DNA from: Nocardioidaceae bacterium
Lineage (GTDB): Bacteria > Actinomycetota > Actinomycetes > Propionibacteriales > Nocardioidaceae
Direction: 5' to 3'
Assembly (NCBI GenBank): GCA_025966335.1
Contig: JAICRS010000202.1
Location: 1-5,562 of the forward strand
Length of the DNA: 5,562 nt
This document shows, piece after piece, positions 4,511 to 5,562 of this stretch (the stretch's first letter is position 1; each line of letters starts with the position of its first letter). The notes beneath the pieces are model-generated. The model had not been told where the DNA came from. It saw only the letters and a program-made list of their open reading frames with translations, and ran no database searches. Position numbers and translations under genes: made by a program.

Positions 4511-5562
4511 TCACCCGTGCCCGGTGTCACCGGCCTGGGTGCTCAGCCGGCGCACGAACCAGTCCGACCGGGCGTCGGTCACCGGCTCCACCCGGCCCAC
4601 CGCGTTGAGCACGGTCGCGCCCTGCGCCCCGGCGAGCACCAGGTTCAGCTCGAGGGACCTGACCTGGGGCAGGTCGTTCTTCAGCTGCGCGAGCCGCAGC
4701 AGCAGGTGCTCGATCGACGCGACGTCGACCTGCTCGCTGCCGCGGTAGCCGAACAACAGCGGCGCCGCCCGGATCTCGCGGACCATCTCCGCGGCCTCGC
4801 CCCGGTGCATCGGCGGGATCCGGTACGCCTTGTCGCCGAGCAGCTCGGTCGCCGCACCGGAGACACCGAACGAGACCACCGGACCGAACAGCGGGTCCTC
4901 CATGCCGCCGAGGGCGACGGGTACGCCGGGCGCGGCCACCTTCTGCACGATGAACCCGGCGATGGTCGGGTCGTCGATGATCTGGTGCATGGTCTTCCAC
5001 GCGTCGCGCATCTCGGCCTCGTTGTCGATGTTGCGCCACACGTGTGCGAGGTCGGGCCGCTGCCGCAGGTGCTCGGCGGTGGCCTTGAGCACGACGTCCC
5101 ACCCGAGCTTCTCGCCGGCGGCAACGGCCGCCTCCACCGAGTCGACCTCGAGCCGCTCCCACAGGTCGATGCCGTAGGCGTCCAGGACGTCGCGGAGCTC
5201 GTCGAAGGTCAGGTCGCGACCCTCCCGGGAGTCCATCAGGATCTCGTTCACGCGGCGCCGGGCACGACCCGCGTCGACCTCCTCGGGGATCTCCAGGTCA
5301 CCCTCGGGCTTGCCGAGCCAGGCGGCGTACTCCACCACCCGGGCCAGCGCGCGGACCGCCGCCTCCGGGGCCGGGTAGGACGGGACCGACCCGCGCCCGG
5401 CCGTGCTGCCGGCCAGGTCGGGCACCCGCAGCAGCTCGGGCACGCCCTCGGTGGCGAGGAACGTGGAGACCAGCGGCTTGTCGGACTGCTCCCCCACCGC
5501 GGCCAGGACGTTCGCGACCTCCTCGCCGGTGGTGTTCAGCGGTGGGATGAACACCGCGACCA
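4511..5562 (-). CDS. Acyl-CoA synthetase (ADP-forming)/ATP-grasp protein, probably Pat-type GNAT fusion (partial, C-terminal part)
   Basis: About 350 C-terminal residues are present. The frame is open through the right edge: the GTG at 5554 sits inside the conserved string VAVFIPPLN and is not a start. From that GTG as residue 1, about 1-45 is the end of the succinyl-CoA-ligase-like domain, 60-100 a linker helix region, and 105-325 an ATP-grasp domain with VVLK (154-157), FIVQKVAAPGVPVALGG (201-217) and PLFGPVVSFGVSG (221-233). In actinobacteria such proteins usually carry an N-terminal GNAT domain and act as protein lysine acetyltransferases that silence acyl-CoA synthetases; that domain would lie outside this window. 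Several ATP-grasp positions are altered: HLRQRPDLAHVWRNI at 162-176 replaces the usual HK...GGV loop, N304 is followed by L305 instead of Pro, and N317 stands where an Asp is usual. So the domain may sense rather than catalyse. An ordinary acetate-CoA ligase (ADP-forming) is the alternative. Confidence 0.8.
   Translation of the reverse strand, partial: VAVFIPPLNTTGEEVANVLAAVGEQSDKPLVSTFLATEGVPELLRVPDLAGSTAGRGSVPSYPAPEAAVRALARVVEYAAWLGKPEGDLEIPEEVDAGRARRRVNEILMDSREGRDLTFDELRDVLDAYGIDLWERLEVDSVEAAVAAGEKLGWDVVLKATAEHLRQRPDLAHVWRNIDNEAEMRDAWKTMHQIIDDPTIAGFIVQKVAAPGVPVALGGMEDPLFGPVVSFGVSGAATELLGDKAYRIPPMHRGEAAEMVREIRAAPLLFGYRGSEQVDVASIEHLLLRLAQLKNDLPQVRSLELNLVLAGAQGATVLNAVGRVEPVTDARSDWFVRRLSTQAGDTGHG

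Noticed and set aside
250..4748. Two very long plus-strand open frames (250-2487 and 2490-4748), nearly back to back
   Set aside because: They lie antisense to well-supported genes. Their translations are rich in Arg, Gly, His, Val and Asp without recognisable domains or helices, as expected when GC-rich third positions remove stops from the opposite strand.
5552..5554. GTG at 5554 as the start of the acyl-CoA-synthetase gene
   Set aside because: The frame is open upstream to the window edge and the GTG falls inside the conserved VAVFIPPLN strand of the preceding domain.

Overview
The window comes from a high-GC actinobacterium. The protein sequences look most like Nocardioides or a close relative in the Propionibacteriales. 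The pointers are strong G/C preference at third codon positions, GTG starts, a DUF5998 protein and the actinobacterial type of GNAT/acyl-CoA-synthetase protein. The genus is an inference from sequence feel, not from a search.

All six genes supported here lie on the minus strand, so transcription runs from high to low coordinates. In that order they are: (1) the C-terminal third or so of an acyl-CoA-synthetase (ADP-forming)/ATP-grasp protein, probably a Pat-type lysine acetyltransferase, whose start lies beyond 5562; (2) a 242-bp gap (4269-4510) with a 15-bp direct repeat, a 16-bp inverted repeat and a candidate promoter; (3) a 12-TM MFS transporter (start at 4268); (4) a DUF5998 protein (2352-2960); (5) an alkaline-phosphatase-superfamily phosphodiesterase/nucleotide pyrophosphatase (1234-2355) whose GTG start overlaps the DUF5998 stop; (6) a type II thymidine kinase (544-1197); (7) a 145-bp gap with an imperfect hairpin; (8) the N-terminal 132 residues of a small membrane protein, probably VC0807-like, cut by the left edge.

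The MFS, DUF5998, phosphodiesterase and thymidine kinase genes are spaced by 27, -4 and 36 bp and look like one operon. Thymidine kinase makes dTMP from thymidine. The phosphodiesterase keeps every metal-binding and nucleophile position of the NPP/alkaline phosphatase fold and has no export signal, so a cytoplasmic role on a nucleotide or another phosphoester is plausible but not shown. DUF5998 is translationally tied to it and is its most likely partner.

Most of the content is ordinary actinobacterial housekeeping. The less ordinary parts are the structured intergenic inverted repeat at 4395-4464, an ATP-grasp domain that has lost several catalytic positions, and the uncharacterised DUF5998/phosphodiesterase pair. 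I saw no mobile element, CRISPR array, tRNA or rRNA, and no clear new defence or biosynthetic system.
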